Assembly (NCBI RefSeq): GCF_928382285.1
Contig: NZ_CAKMSS010000004.1
Span: 62,001-126,000 of the forward strand
Reading direction: 5' to 3'
Length of the DNA: 64,000 nt
From: Rothia nasimurium
Lineage (GTDB): Bacteria; Actinomycetota; Actinomycetes; Actinomycetales; Micrococcaceae
Positions 24,943 through 34,559 of the stretch are shown one piece after another; within the stretch, counting starts at the first letter, position 1; each line of letters starts with the position of its first letter. Both the position numbers and the translations under genes were made by a program. The notes beneath the pieces are model-generated. The model searched no databases. It saw only the letters and a program-made list of their open reading frames with translations, and was not told where the DNA came from.

Positions 24943-26268
24943 CTAGGCGCGGTCTTGCAGCTCACTCCAGGGCTGGGTGCGGCTCACCAGATAGAGTTTG
25001 ACGGTGTAGCCCGCACCCAGTTCGCTGGTGAGGGTCTCGCGCAGTCTCTCCCCCAGCTGCCGCCAGGCCCGGGTTGTGGGGTTGGTGGGGTCTTCCGGGT
25101 CCATTTCCAGGTCTTCCCAGAGGCTGGCCCAATTGCCCAGCAACTGCCGGGTGGACGGGGCCAGCTCAAGACCCTCGGCCAGACCTTTTCCGTCGGCGTA
25201 CCAGAGGGGGAAGAACTCTCCCCAGTCATTGGCAAGGGCCAGGTGCACGGTCTCTGAATGCGGCCCGATACGCCACTGGGTCACCGGGGGTAGGCCGGGC
25301 TCTTCGTAGAGATCCCTGTGAATCGCCCGCACCAGAGGTTCTAGGGAAGAGGCGGCGCGGACGTCCGCTACCTCGTACTTGCCCCCGGTAAAGGGGAGGT
25401 TTTCCTGGGCCCCTACCAGCGGGGAGCCGTAGACAATATCCCAGTTGCCGCTGCGCTGAACATAAAGGGTCATGCTGTTGAGCCAACTCAGCTTCAGCAC
25501 CCAGCAATCGGTATCGGTGCTGGCCGCACGACGCAGGGTGGCGGGCCTGTAGCCCTGTTGTGCCTGGGAGTAGTCCCTGTAGAACCCTTCGGGCCACAGG
25601 CTCTCAGGCCGTGCCCTGCTGGCGGTTGCTGCCAGGTCCCGCACATTGTCACAGGAGGGGCGGACGGGTACGAACCCCCACCAGCGCAGCGGAGATGCGG
25701 GCAGGGCTAGGGTTAGATCGACCTCTGATACCGTCTGGGTGGCAGAGGTGAGATAGGGCAGGTTGCTACAGCGGGTCACCACCCCGGGTGTGAGCCGGGG
25801 CCAGGTTGCCGGGTAGGGCTGGTTGCCCAGTTCCCGGTCAATGAGGGCGCGGACGCCCCGACAAAAGCCAGTAAGGAGCTCCAGCTCCTCGGTGAGTTCA
25901 TCACCCGTAACGGCAGGCTGAAAGGTGCCCGGGCTGGTTTCGGTGAGGACGGGAAGCCCCTCCCCACCGAGTAGGGGAGCCGACGAGGCGGTAATCTGCC
26001 AGGTACCGGCGTCCGCGTACTCTCCGTGCCCAGCGCGATAGAGGGCGCTGACCTGCACCCCCGCCACGGTGTCGGGGCGGTAGGTGACGGTAATCTTCCC
26101 CCGGCCGGGCGGCTGGGGCAGGTGCTGTTCCACCTCTCCCTGGAGATAGACCAGGAGGGAGGGTTCACCCGCCCGCTCAAGGCTGACGGGAACCGTCAGA
26201 ATACCGGCCAGGGCCGGGTGCAGGCCTGGCGCCGACGGGTAGGGAATAAAGTGATATGAGGCACTCAT
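24943..26268 (-). CDS. Hypothetical protein, 441 residues
   Basis: I do not recognise this protein. It is soluble, with no signal peptide or membrane helix. The N-terminal 120 residues look beta-rich (ITVTYRPDTVAGVQVSALY), and the rest is mixed, with many Trp and Tyr (PLRWWGFVPVRPSC; SLWPEGFYRDYSQAQQGY; SWLNSMTLYVQRSGNWDIVYG). The length and uniform codon use suggest a real gene. The next gene (argE) ends about 24 bases upstream on the same strand, so they may be cotranscribed. Confidence 0.6.
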   Translation of the reverse strand: MSASYHFIPYPSAPGLHPALAGILTVPVSLERAGEPSLLVYLQGEVEQHLPQPPGRGKITVTYRPDTVAGVQVSALYRAGHGEYADAGTWQITASSAPLLGGEGLPVLTETSPGTFQPAVTGDELTEELELLTGFCRGVRALIDRELGNQPYPATWPRLTPGVVTRCSNLPYLTSATQTVSEVDLTLALPASPLRWWGFVPVRPSCDNVRDLAATASRARPESLWPEGFYRDYSQAQQGYRPATLRRAASTDTDCWVLKLSWLNSMTLYVQRSGNWDIVYGSPLVGAQENLPFTGGKYEVADVRAASSLEPLVRAIHRDLYEEPGLPPVTQWRIGPHSETVHLALANDWGEFFPLWYADGKGLAEGLELAPSTRQLLGNWASLWEDLEMDPEDPTNPTTRAWRQLGERLRETLTSELGAGYTVKLYLVSRTQPWSELQDRA

Positions 26269-26292
26269 AGAGCCCAGTTTAGATACCCGGCC

Positions 26293-27522
26293 CTATTCCT
26301 GGCTAGCCCACTCCAGTACCTTGAGCATGAAGCGGTCGCAGGCCTTAATCTGGGCCAGTTCAATCCACTCATTGGGGGTGTGGGCCTGGGCGATATCGCC
26401 GGGACCGCACACCACAGCCTGCACCCCGCCATAGAGGGCGAACTGGCCAGCCTCAGTACCGTAGGTAACCTTCTGGGCCTCCACAGAACCGGGGCGCCCC
26501 GCCCACTCATTGGCCAGGGCAATAATCTCAGCACCGTCAGCGGTACCCAGGGCAGGGACGGCAGCCAGAAGCTCATGGGTAATACCCACAGCGTCAACAA
26601 ACTCGCCGGGTGCAGCGCCAGCCAGGGCCTCAGCGTCCGCCGCCCGTGCCTTCAAGGCAGGAAGAAGATCATCGGCAATCTTGGCCTCAATCTGGGTAAC
26701 GACCTCGTCGGTCGTCATCTGGGGAACCGTGCGGAAGTCATACTCCAGCACCACGTGCTCACCCACAATGTTGTACTGAATACCACCGCGGGCAAAGTTC
26801 ACCCCGCCGGTGGAATAGGGCACCACAAACCCCTCATCAAAGGGACCTTCAGCCCGCCAGGTACCGGCCAGCTGCTCAAAGAAAGTAATAAACTCCGCCG
26901 CCTGCGCCAGGGCGTTAACCCCGTGAGGGCCCAGGGAGGCATGCTTGGCAATACCCTTGAAAGTCACCCGGCCGCGGTGGGCACCCTTATGGGCAGAAAT
27001 AACCTGCATCATGGACGGCTCACCAATCACCGCAAAATCAGGGTTAATACCGCGGGCCTTAAAATCTTTGACCATAGCAGGCGCACCCACACAGCCAATT
27101 TCCTCGTCATAAGAAAAAGCGAAATGAACAGGCCTAGCCAGCTCGGCCTCAAGCAACTGGGGCAGCAGCCACATCGCCGACCCGATAAAAGACTTCATAT
27201 CCGACGCCCCGCGCCCGTAAAGCTTGCCGTCCTTCACCAGGGGCGTGAAAGGGTCGGTGACCGTCCAGGCCTGGCCCTTAACCGGCACCACGTCCGTATG
27301 CCCCGACAGCACCACGCCGCCGTCCGTACCACCGTCAGCGGCGGGCACGGTCACAAACAGGTTGGCGCGCTCGCCATCCTCGCTGTAGGTGTAGTGCGGG
27401 GTCAGGCCGTGAGCCTCAAACTCAGCCGCCAACAGGTCGAGCACGGGGCGGTTGCTGGTCTGGCTGATGGACTGCGCGGCAATAAGCTTTTCAATCCAGG
27501 GAAGAGATGCAGGGAGTGTCAT
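26293..27522 (-). CDS. argE: Acetylornithine deacetylase (M20 family)
   Basis: A 409-residue zinc peptidase-fold enzyme. HTDVVPVKG carries the first metal ligands, GRGASDMKSFIGSAM the bridging Asp, and SYDEEIGCVGAP the catalytic Glu and a metal Glu. GEPSMM and a late HTPNEWIE His complete the M20A set. It removes acetate from N2-acetylornithine in arginine synthesis; a related succinyl-diaminopimelate or acyl-amino-acid substrate cannot be excluded. No other arg genes are nearby, so the role may be a salvage function. Confidence 0.85.
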   Translation of the reverse strand: MTLPASLPWIEKLIAAQSISQTSNRPVLDLLAAEFEAHGLTPHYTYSEDGERANLFVTVPAADGGTDGGVVLSGHTDVVPVKGQAWTVTDPFTPLVKDGKLYGRGASDMKSFIGSAMWLLPQLLEAELARPVHFAFSYDEEIGCVGAPAMVKDFKARGINPDFAVIGEPSMMQVISAHKGAHRGRVTFKGIAKHASLGPHGVNALAQAAEFITFFEQLAGTWRAEGPFDEGFVVPYSTGGVNFARGGIQYNIVGEHVVLEYDFRTVPQMTTDEVVTQIEAKIADDLLPALKARAADAEALAGAAPGEFVDAVGITHELLAAVPALGTADGAEIIALANEWAGRPGSVEAQKVTYGTEAGQFALYGGVQAVVCGPGDIAQAHTPNEWIELAQIKACDRFMLKVLEWASQE

Positions 27523-27561
27523 AGCACCAGTCTAAAACCCCGGGTCTGCCGGGGCGCTAGA

Positions 27562-28083
27562 TTACAGGGCCGAGTGGTCACCCAGACCGTGGAAACGGCG
27601 GGCGTGGTAAACGGTGGGGGCTGCGTTGGCGTCGTGGCGGATGAAGTCGGTGACCTCAGCGGTAAAGACCACGGCAGGGCCCGCGTCGAGGGTACCCAGG
27701 GGGCGGACGCGCAGCACCCGGCTTACCCCGTGCAGCAGGGGTTCGCCGGTGGGTAGGCGGTCCCAGGTGGAGGTATCGCCAAACTTATCGGCTTTGCTGA
27801 CCGAGAAGAGCTTGGCAATCTCGATGTTATCGGCACCAATCAGGTGAATCAGGAAGGAATCCGCGTCGATGATGCGGGCAGCCGAACCGGTGCGGTCCTT
27901 GAAAGAAAAAGACACGATGGGAGGCTCAGCAGAAACCGACGACAGGGACGAGATGGTCAGGCCACCCGGCAGCCCGTCGGAGCCCTCAGCGGTGATGATG
28001 GCAACGCCGGCTGCCTGGGCGCCGAAAGCCTCGCAGAAAAGTTCGGTGGCGGTCTTCTCGCTGATATTTACCTGGGTGGTCAT
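27562..28083 (-). CDS. Flavin reductase family protein
   Basis: A 173-residue split-barrel flavin reductase (HpaC/NTAB-like). GVAIITAEGSDGLPGGLTISSLSSVSAEPPIVSFSF is the flavin-binding core, and SFLIHLIGADNIEIAKLFS follows. It reduces FMN or FAD with NAD(P)H, usually for a separate monooxygenase. No obvious partner oxygenase lies next to it. It is followed by argE on the same strand after 39 bases. Confidence 0.88.
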   Translation of the reverse strand: MTTQVNISEKTATELFCEAFGAQAAGVAIITAEGSDGLPGGLTISSLSSVSAEPPIVSFSFKDRTGSAARIIDADSFLIHLIGADNIEIAKLFSVSKADKFGDTSTWDRLPTGEPLLHGVSRVLRVRPLGTLDAGPAVVFTAEVTDFIRHDANAAPTVYHARRFHGLGDHSAL

Positions 28084-28300
28084 GGTCGGTTTTCCTTTGT
28101 GCGGCTGCTTGGGGACTACAGCGCCGGGAGCGCTTGGTCTTCAGCCTAGGACTTCAGGTGCACCAAACCCTAGCCTTTCTCACATATTGCCCCTATGAGT
28201 AGAACTGTGACACTGTTACGTGCGCGGGCTGTAACAAAGAGTAGAAGCCGTAGCAGGTTGAGGAGGGCAGGCGTTCGTTGCCTAGCCCAGGTATAAGCCG

Positions 28301-28346
28301 GACGCACCCGCCCCGCCTTCGTATCTGAAGGTGGGGCGGGCGCGTC
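28301..28346 (-). terminator. Terminator after the 2-keto acid decarboxylase gene
   Basis: GACGC and CCCGCCCC-CCTTC arms (28301-28320) pair with GAAGG-GGGGCGGG and GCGTC (28327-28346), with two mismatches. It lies 17 bases past the stop of the decarboxylase gene. Confidence 0.75.
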
Positions 28347-28362
28347 CTTGCGGGATCTTGCT

Positions 28363-30027
28363 CTACTTCTTCTTGTTGAGCTGGGCTGCCTGGGCGCCGA
28401 ACTTCTCAAGCAGCTCGGGCATATCCATGGGTGCGGTGACCACCTCAATGAAAACCAGCTTGTCACGGTTCTCCTTAGCCACTCGGCAGGCCTCGTCGAA
28501 CTCGCGAACCGTAGTAGCGCGTAGCGTGACGGTGTTAGAGTCGGTGCCACCGAAGGCCGCAGGAATCTTCGACCAGTCGTAGGCGGTGATGTCGTTGTAC
28601 TCAGCCTCCACGCCGTGAATCGACCGCTCGATGGTGTAGCCATCGTTGTTAATCAAGAAGACCACCGGGTTCACGCCCTCGCGGATAATGGTGCCAATCT
28701 CCTGAATCGTCAGCTGGGCTGAGCCGTCACCCACCATCAGCACGCCACGGGAATCGGTATCGGCCATAGCCGCACCCAGCAGGGCCGGAATGGAGTAGCC
28801 GATAGAACCCCACAGGGGCATGCCGATAAAGCGGGAGTTGCGCGGGAACTTGCGGGTTGCCATGCCGAAGAAAGAGGTGCCCATATCGACCACAACGGTG
28901 TTCTTCTCGTCCAGGTTTGATGAGAGAACCCGCCACAGGACGTCCTGGGTCAGGGCTTCGTCGGTGATCTCAGGTAGGGGCTCGTCGGTGGTGGGCGCCT
29001 CAAAGGGGGTGCCCTTCAGGCCGAGCTCTAGGGACACCTCTTTAACGATGTTCAGGGCGCTGGCCATGGTGAGCGGGGCATAGTGGCGACCGGCGATGCT
29101 GGTGCTCTCAGCACCGATGTTAATAACCCGCCCAAAGTCTATCTGATGTGAGTATATGCCGGTTGTGGTATCTGTAAATTCCACGCCGGCGCAGACCAAC
29201 ACCTCTGCATCTTCTACTACCGCACGGGTATGTTCAGCCGACAGGCCACCCACGTAGATACCCGCAAAGTTGGGCTTGGTTTCGTTCAGCACAGCCTTGC
29301 CCCACATGAGGGACGCGAAGGGGAACTTGGTCTCGGTCACCAGGGCGCGGACGTCCTGCACCGCCCCCAGACGCTCAGCCATGATATCTGCCAGCACCGT
29401 CACGCTCTTGCCGCGCATGAAGTCGGTGACGGCGTCCTTGAAAAGGGCCTCAATATCGGGCGAGGAAACGTGGCTATCCACATCGAGCGGACGCGACGGG
29501 GGAGTGGCCGGCATGGTCGATACATCAACCGGCAGCATCAGGTAGCCGGGCTTACGGTGGATGACGGCGGTGCGGATGACGCGGTCGATATCGGTCGCAG
29601 CGGTCGCCGGGTGTAGAGCCGCAACGGCGGCAGATACCTCGGATGCCATACGCATAAAATGCTTGAAATCCCCATCGCCCAGGGTGTGGTGCATGCGCAG
29701 GTGGGAATTCTGGGCCGACAGGCTGGGTGCACCCACAATGTGAATCACGGGCACATTCTCAGCGTAGGATCCGGCTGTCGCGTTAATGGCTGATAGCTCA
29801 CCCACGCCGTAGGTGGTCACCAGGGCACCCAGGCCTTTGACGCGGGCGTAGCCGTCCGCCGCGTACCCGGCGTTGAGCTCATTCGCGTTGCCCACCCAAT
29901 CCAGCTTCTCGTGCGCCAGCACATCGTCGAGGAAGAAGAGATTAAAGTCCCCGGGCACACCGAAAACCTTGTCTACGCCCAGCTCAGCCAGACGGTCGAG
30001 AATATAGTTACCCACGGTATAGGTCAT
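28363..30027 (-). CDS. ipdC: Thiamine-diphosphate 2-keto acid (indolepyruvate/pyruvate) decarboxylase
   Basis: A 554-residue cytoplasmic ThDP enzyme. Glu50 in GNANELNAGYAADGYAR activates the cofactor, and His113-His114 in RMHHTLGDG are the active-site pair seen in pyruvate/indolepyruvate decarboxylases. The ThDP motif is GDGSAQLT...NNDGYTIE. It converts 2-keto acids to aldehydes; indolepyruvate, phenylpyruvate, pyruvate or branched keto acids are all possible. The start at 30027 follows AAGGAG by six bases; upstream in-frame starts overlap that site. A second, paralogous gene ends the window. Confidence 0.88.
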   Translation of the reverse strand: MTYTVGNYILDRLAELGVDKVFGVPGDFNLFFLDDVLAHEKLDWVGNANELNAGYAADGYARVKGLGALVTTYGVGELSAINATAGSYAENVPVIHIVGAPSLSAQNSHLRMHHTLGDGDFKHFMRMASEVSAAVAALHPATAATDIDRVIRTAVIHRKPGYLMLPVDVSTMPATPPSRPLDVDSHVSSPDIEALFKDAVTDFMRGKSVTVLADIMAERLGAVQDVRALVTETKFPFASLMWGKAVLNETKPNFAGIYVGGLSAEHTRAVVEDAEVLVCAGVEFTDTTTGIYSHQIDFGRVINIGAESTSIAGRHYAPLTMASALNIVKEVSLELGLKGTPFEAPTTDEPLPEITDEALTQDVLWRVLSSNLDEKNTVVVDMGTSFFGMATRKFPRNSRFIGMPLWGSIGYSIPALLGAAMADTDSRGVLMVGDGSAQLTIQEIGTIIREGVNPVVFLINNDGYTIERSIHGVEAEYNDITAYDWSKIPAAFGGTDSNTVTLRATTVREFDEACRVAKENRDKLVFIEVVTAPMDMPELLEKFGAQAAQLNKKK

Positions 30028-30325
30028 CATTGACTCCTTGGTATTAAACACAGCAGGTTATGTGACCTGCAACATTCATAACTAGTGTAGTGGGCTTCGC
30101 CCGCCCCACCATTGGGCGCCGAGCGCCTGAGTCTTAGCCTGGCGTGCAGAATCACATGTGAAAACCTTACGCAGGTCGATAACTCAGGTGGGATAGGTGC
30201 ACATTACTAGACTAGACTCATGGTGGTAGAGATATCTTTTATGGGAAAGCCTAATGAACGTGGTGAGATTGGCGTATCTCGTATGTAGTTTTAGGTAATA
30301 ACAGCAATTTGGAGGGCGGGGAGTC

Positions 30326-32281
30326 ATGCAGTGGGTCGAAGTTGTACCTTGGGTGGTCTTCGGGTTGGGGGTAACTTTGGTGCCCGGTTACTGTGTGGCA
30401 TGGATACTTCGCTTTGGTCCAGCGCTGCGAGTTGCTTTGGCCCCCGTATTTTCATTCGGGCTTCTAGGAATAGCTGCTGCTATTTTGGGTGCTCTTTCTG
30501 CTCGATGGAGTGTGACAAGCTATCTACTCGTATCTGTGGCAGTTATCGTAGCTTTATGTATTTTCCGATTAGTTTTAGGGGTAAGCCACAGTGGAAAGGA
30601 AATTGGCCATAAGGGGTCATTGCTGAATACCTTTGTGTATCCACTTGTAGGTTTTCTTATTTCATCTTTTCTCTTAATTACCCAGCTAATAAAAATTATT
30701 GGATACCCAGAAGCATTCTCACAGAGCTATGACAATATTTTTCACCTGAATGCAATTAGATGGATATTCGACTCAGGAGATGCTTCATCTTTTCATCTAG
30801 GTGGGATGATAACTCCCGACGGATCACCGTCATTTTATCCCGCATCGTGGCATGGGCTTGCAGCATTAATATTTAGTTTCTTTGGGGGGAGTCCTACTGT
30901 TTCAGCTAATGTTGTCACTATTGTTATTGTAGGATTTTTGTGGCCGTTATCTATGTGGGCACTTGCGGCTGTATTGATACCTGAGCGACCCCTGTTTATT
31001 GCGGCAACAGTTATGACTTCAGGTGTAGTTATCTCTTACCCAGGGCTGATGCTGAAGTGGGGAATATTGTATCCGAACATGCTTGGATACGCGATTCTTC
31101 CGGGATTTTTAGCAGTTCTTATTTTATGTGTGCAGTCTGTGGAGAATCTCCAATATGGAAACCTTGTCTTCCTGATTCCGTCAGTTATTTTGTCTGGAGT
31201 TGCTCTTGGATTTGCACATCCTAATGCAGTTACCGCGGCTGCGGTATTTATGATTCCCGTTATCTGTGCGATATTTGTGAGGGGATTTTCTCTTAATGAA
31301 ATGAGCGGTCGGATAAATATTGCTTTTTCTGCTGTATCCTTCATTGCCTGTCTGGTAATCTGGTGGAAGGTTCGACCGGATAGTGCAAATAGTACCTGGG
31401 GTCCGACCTTGACGGACGGTCATGCGGTTGGTGAATTTTTAACAAACTCATATAATCAAAACTCTTCTCAGTGGTTGCTGTTTGTATTGACTGTTATAGG
31501 TATTGTCAATATATTTCGAAGCAAGAAAATGAGAACTATTGCTGTCTCTTGGGTCTTGATTGGTTTTCTGTACGTAGTTGTATCTTCTTGGGATGCAGAT
31601 AACTCTTTGCGCATGTTGCTTACAGGGCCCTGGTATAACGATAAATACCGTATTGCTGCGCTAAGCTCTATTCCTGTCTCAATTATAGGCGGCTACGGTT
31701 TTTATGTTGTCATCGATAGTTTTGCTCGAAAAATTACAAGAATATTTAAATCTAAGTCGCGGCGAGGCGTAGTGAGTGTATCGTTTGTTCTGCTTGTTAT
31801 AGGTGGGTGGGCGCTTGGTAGTTCAGAGAGCTTGAATAACGCCAATATTAGTGCTCATCGAGAGTTTACTGTTCTGCCTGACTCGTTGCTTCTAACGTCT
31901 GATGAGCTGAAAGTTCTGGATGTATTGCCAGATTATGTTCAGCCCGGTGAAGAAGTCTTAGTCGATCCCTGGGAGGGGGCTGCTTTGGCTTATGCGTTTG
32001 ATGATATTCCTGTGACTTTGCGTCACTCCTTAAGCTCCTATGCAGAACCGTATGATGCCCTGTACTTGCATCTGAATGATTTATCAAACAACCCGGAGGT
32101 ATGCCAGGAGGTCCATGAATCAGGGGTCTACTGGTACTTAGATTTTGAAGATACTCTAGCAATTGGCGAGCATTGGCAAGAGGCATACGTGGGGCTTGTA
32201 GATGTTATAGAGACCGATTATGTGCAAGCTGTGTATACCTCGGGAAATGTCGGTCTTTACCGGATTGTGGGTTGTGACTAG
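30326..32281 (+). CDS. DUF6541 membrane protein, GT-C glycosyltransferase-like
   Basis: A 651-residue protein with about 13 transmembrane helices up to residue 490 and a C-terminal extracytoplasmic domain. The external loop after helix 4 has SYDNIFHLNAIRWI (Asp136, His140), like the acidic catalytic loop of GT-C glycosyltransferases that use polyprenyl-phosphate sugars. The gene is visibly AT-richer than the chromosome around it. It opens a glycan cluster with a polyprenyl-phosphate sugar synthase pair just downstream, which could supply its donor. GGAGG lies ten bases upstream of the ATG. Confidence 0.7.
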   Translation: MQWVEVVPWVVFGLGVTLVPGYCVAWILRFGPALRVALAPVFSFGLLGIAAAILGALSARWSVTSYLLVSVAVIVALCIFRLVLGVSHSGKEIGHKGSLLNTFVYPLVGFLISSFLLITQLIKIIGYPEAFSQSYDNIFHLNAIRWIFDSGDASSFHLGGMITPDGSPSFYPASWHGLAALIFSFFGGSPTVSANVVTIVIVGFLWPLSMWALAAVLIPERPLFIAATVMTSGVVISYPGLMLKWGILYPNMLGYAILPGFLAVLILCVQSVENLQYGNLVFLIPSVILSGVALGFAHPNAVTAAAVFMIPVICAIFVRGFSLNEMSGRINIAFSAVSFIACLVIWWKVRPDSANSTWGPTLTDGHAVGEFLTNSYNQNSSQWLLFVLTVIGIVNIFRSKKMRTIAVSWVLIGFLYVVVSSWDADNSLRMLLTGPWYNDKYRIAALSSIPVSIIGGYGFYVVIDSFARKITRIFKSKSRRGVVSVSFVLLVIGGWALGSSESLNNANISAHREFTVLPDSLLLTSDELKVLDVLPDYVQPGEEVLVDPWEGAALAYAFDDIPVTLRHSLSSYAEPYDALYLHLNDLSNNPEVCQEVHESGVYWYLDFEDTLAIGEHWQEAYVGLVDVIETDYVQAVYTSGNVGLYRIVGCD

Positions 32282-32420
32282 ATAACTCTAAACTGCTTAC
32301 CGGTAGCGGTGGATTTTATATCTAACTCCATCGAACTAGACCTTCGATACCTAGCTGTTAGACTGAGAAGACTCTTCAGATAACGGTACTTGAGCATTGT
32401 GACAGGAGCACGGGCTTTTC

Positions 32421-33158
32421 ATGAGCGATAACACTTCATCGGTGTCACGTCCTAGCGTGCTGGTGATTATGCCTGCCTGGAACGAGGAAGAAGCCATTGG
32501 AGCTACGATTGCTGATCTTCGGGCTAAAGCCCCCTGGGTTGATTTGGTAGTTATCAATGATGGTTCAAAAGACAGTACTGCCCGAGTAGCCCGCCAAGCT
32601 GGTGCCTTCGTTATTGATTTGCCCTACAATATGGGCGTTGGTGCTGCTATGCGAACGGGGTATCGATACGCTCGCCGTATGGACTACGATATCGCAATGC
32701 AGATGGATTCAGATGGTCAGCACCCACCCGAGTTTATCGATACCCTCATTGAAGGTCTGAGCCGGGCCGATATTGTCATTGGTTCCCGCTTTGCCGCCTC
32801 TGACTCCTACAAAGTGCGGGGTCCTCGTAAATGGGCTATGAGCCTGCTATCTTTCCTCTTTACCCGTATCTCAGGTGAGAAATTTACTGATGTTACCAGT
32901 GGGTTCCGTGCAGTAAACCGCAGGGGTATTCAGCAGTACTGTGAATTTTTCCCTGCCGAGTATCTAGGCGACACTATTGACTCGACTGTTATGGCTATTC
33001 GTTCTGGCTGCAAGGTCATTCAGGTGCCGGTAGAAATGAGAGAGCGACAAGGTGGTACGCCCTCGTCAGGGCCTCTGAAGTCAGCTATTTACTTGGTACG
33101 TTCATTCTTCGCTTTCGGTATTTCCATGACGCGTAAGAAAACAGCCGGGGAGGGGTAA
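32421..33158 (+). CDS. GT2 glycosyltransferase, polyprenyl-phosphate sugar synthase type
   Basis: A 245-residue cytoplasmic GT-A enzyme, DPM1/GacI-like. MPAWNEEEAIGATI is the start of the nucleotide-sugar fold, VVINDGSKDST the first Asp motif, and MQMDSDGQHPPEF the metal-binding DxD-type motif. DVTSGFRAVNRRG is typical of polyprenyl-phosphate sugar synthases. It has no C-terminal membrane helices of its own. The DUF2304 gene two bases downstream probably supplies the membrane anchor, as GacJ does for GacI in streptococci. Confidence 0.85.
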   Translation: MSDNTSSVSRPSVLVIMPAWNEEEAIGATIADLRAKAPWVDLVVINDGSKDSTARVARQAGAFVIDLPYNMGVGAAMRTGYRYARRMDYDIAMQMDSDGQHPPEFIDTLIEGLSRADIVIGSRFAASDSYKVRGPRKWAMSLLSFLFTRISGEKFTDVTSGFRAVNRRGIQQYCEFFPAEYLGDTIDSTVMAIRSGCKVIQVPVEMRERQGGTPSSGPLKSAIYLVRSFFAFGISMTRKKTAGEG

Positions 33159-33160
33159 GT

Positions 33161-33586
33161 ATGTCGTCAAATGTCTTTTTCCTAATTCTGGCGGTTCTCA
33201 TCTTTATTATGGTTTTTGCCCAGGTGCGTAACCAGAAAATGAAAGAGAAATACGCTGCTCTGTGGTTGATTATTTCAGCTATTATTATTGTGGTTGCGCT
33301 TTTCCCCAAACTTCTATTCTTTCTTTCTGAGATTACAGGCGTAGTGGTTCCAGTAAATCTCCTTTTCCTTTTGGCTATTACTATGCTTATAGGCGTATGT
33401 TTACACCTCACTCTAGAGGTATCAAAATTAGCCGATGAGACTCGTGCTTTGGCTGAAGAGGTGGCTATTTTGGGCGCTACCATAGACCAAGGAAATGCTC
33501 ATATAGTCGCTGAAGAGCAGAGAAAATTATCCAAATCCCCTGACAATACTTTTGTTTCAAACTCTGGAGAACATAATGACCGTTGA
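33161..33586 (+). CDS. DUF2304 membrane protein (GacJ-like partner)
   Basis: A 141-residue protein with three helices (about residues 3-20, 33-52 and 61-85) and a cytoplasmic coiled tail (LTLEVSKLADETRALAEEVAILG). NQKMKEKYAALWLI is the DUF2304 signature. In streptococci the DUF2304 protein GacJ binds and activates the polyprenyl-phosphate-GlcNAc synthase GacI. The gene order here is the same. It overlaps the next glycosyltransferase gene by 11 bases. Confidence 0.85.
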   Translation: MSSNVFFLILAVLIFIMVFAQVRNQKMKEKYAALWLIISAIIIVVALFPKLLFFLSEITGVVVPVNLLFLLAITMLIGVCLHLTLEVSKLADETRALAEEVAILGATIDQGNAHIVAEEQRKLSKSPDNTFVSNSGEHNDR

Positions 33587-34451
33587 TATTCTCTTCCCTT
33601 ACTACGGCGACGTAGATTTTATGAAGCAGGCTGTGCGTTCTGTGTTGGGGCAGACCAACCCTGATTGGCGCCTGATCGTGGTAGACGATGGCTACCCTGA
33701 TGACTCAATTCCTGGCTGGTTCGAGTCCTTGAATGATAAACGCATCACCTATATGCGTAACGAAAAGAATTTGGGCGCAAACGGTAATTACACCAAAGCC
33801 CTCTCTTTCGTCGAAAATGAGTTGGTAACGGTTATGGGCGCTGATGACGTCATGCTTCCCAACTATATTGACTGGTTCGTGCAGGCCGCAGAAGCACACC
33901 CCGCCGCCCAGATTTTCCAGCCGGGCTGCGTCGTCATTGATGAAAATAATGCCCTGTCAAACACTCTGGTTGAGAAGACCAAGGCCTACTACCGTCCTAA
34001 CACCACCACTGAGCTGTCGGGTGAAGAACTTGCCGTGTCGATTCTACGCGGTGACTGGCTTTACTTCCCCTCTTTGGGCTGGCGCGCTGAGACTATCGTG
34101 GGTCTTGGTTTCCGTAAGGGACTAAACGTTGTTCAAGATATGGCTTTAGTGCTCGATGTAGCAATGAACGGTGGTTCGCTCTACTACGATGAGGCTGTTG
34201 CTTTCATGTACCGTCGTCACAAGGCTTCTGACTCATCTTGGCGTGCTTTAGAAGGTACTCGCTTCGACGAAGAACGCACCTACTTCAACACTATTGCTGA
34301 TGAGATGGCAGCTAAGGGATGGAACAAAGCCGCTAAGGTAGCCCGAGTTCATTTCTCATCGCGTATGCACGCGGTAACTCTGCTGCCCAAGGCGGCTCTG
34401 GCAAAGAAGTGGACCGGGGTAAAGAATTTAGCTGTCCACGCTATTAAATAG
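33576..34451 (+). CDS. GT2 family glycosyltransferase
   Basis: A 291-residue GT-A enzyme. VDILFPYYGDVDFMKQAVRSVLGQTNPDWRLIVVDDGYPD is the N-terminal nucleotide-binding half, VTVMGADDVMLPNYI the DxD-type metal motif. ATG 33576 has GGAG seven bases upstream and overlaps the DUF2304 gene, pointing to translational coupling. It probably adds a sugar to a lipid-linked surface glycan; donor and acceptor are unknown. Confidence 0.88.
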   Translation: MTVDILFPYYGDVDFMKQAVRSVLGQTNPDWRLIVVDDGYPDDSIPGWFESLNDKRITYMRNEKNLGANGNYTKALSFVENELVTVMGADDVMLPNYIDWFVQAAEAHPAAQIFQPGCVVIDENNALSNTLVEKTKAYYRPNTTTELSGEELAVSILRGDWLYFPSLGWRAETIVGLGFRKGLNVVQDMALVLDVAMNGGSLYYDEAVAFMYRRHKASDSSWRALEGTRFDEERTYFNTIADEMAAKGWNKAAKVARVHFSSRMHAVTLLPKAALAKKWTGVKNLAVHAIK

Positions 34452-34467
34452 TAAGGACATGGCATTT

Positions 34468-34515
34468 AGCGGCTGAGGAACATCTCGAACATGGGATACT
34501 TCTCAGCCGCTTTTT
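34468..34515 (+). terminator. Rho-independent terminator
   Basis: AGCGGCTGAG (34468-34477) pairs with CTCAGCCGCT (34502-34511) followed by TTTT. It ends the first four-gene unit of the glycan cluster. Confidence 0.85.
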
Positions 34516-34559
34516 AGAGCCATAGACAGTGGCAGCGGAGGCAAGGAAGCAGTACAGAT

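Noticed and set aside
26380..27756. 458-residue open frame on the plus strand
   Set aside because: It is the shadow of argE, which has full M20 motifs on the other strand; its own translation matches no family.
30220..30288. 22-codon ORF as a possible leader peptide before the DUF6541 gene
   Set aside because: No ribosome site and no regulatory codon run or attenuator hairpin follows it.
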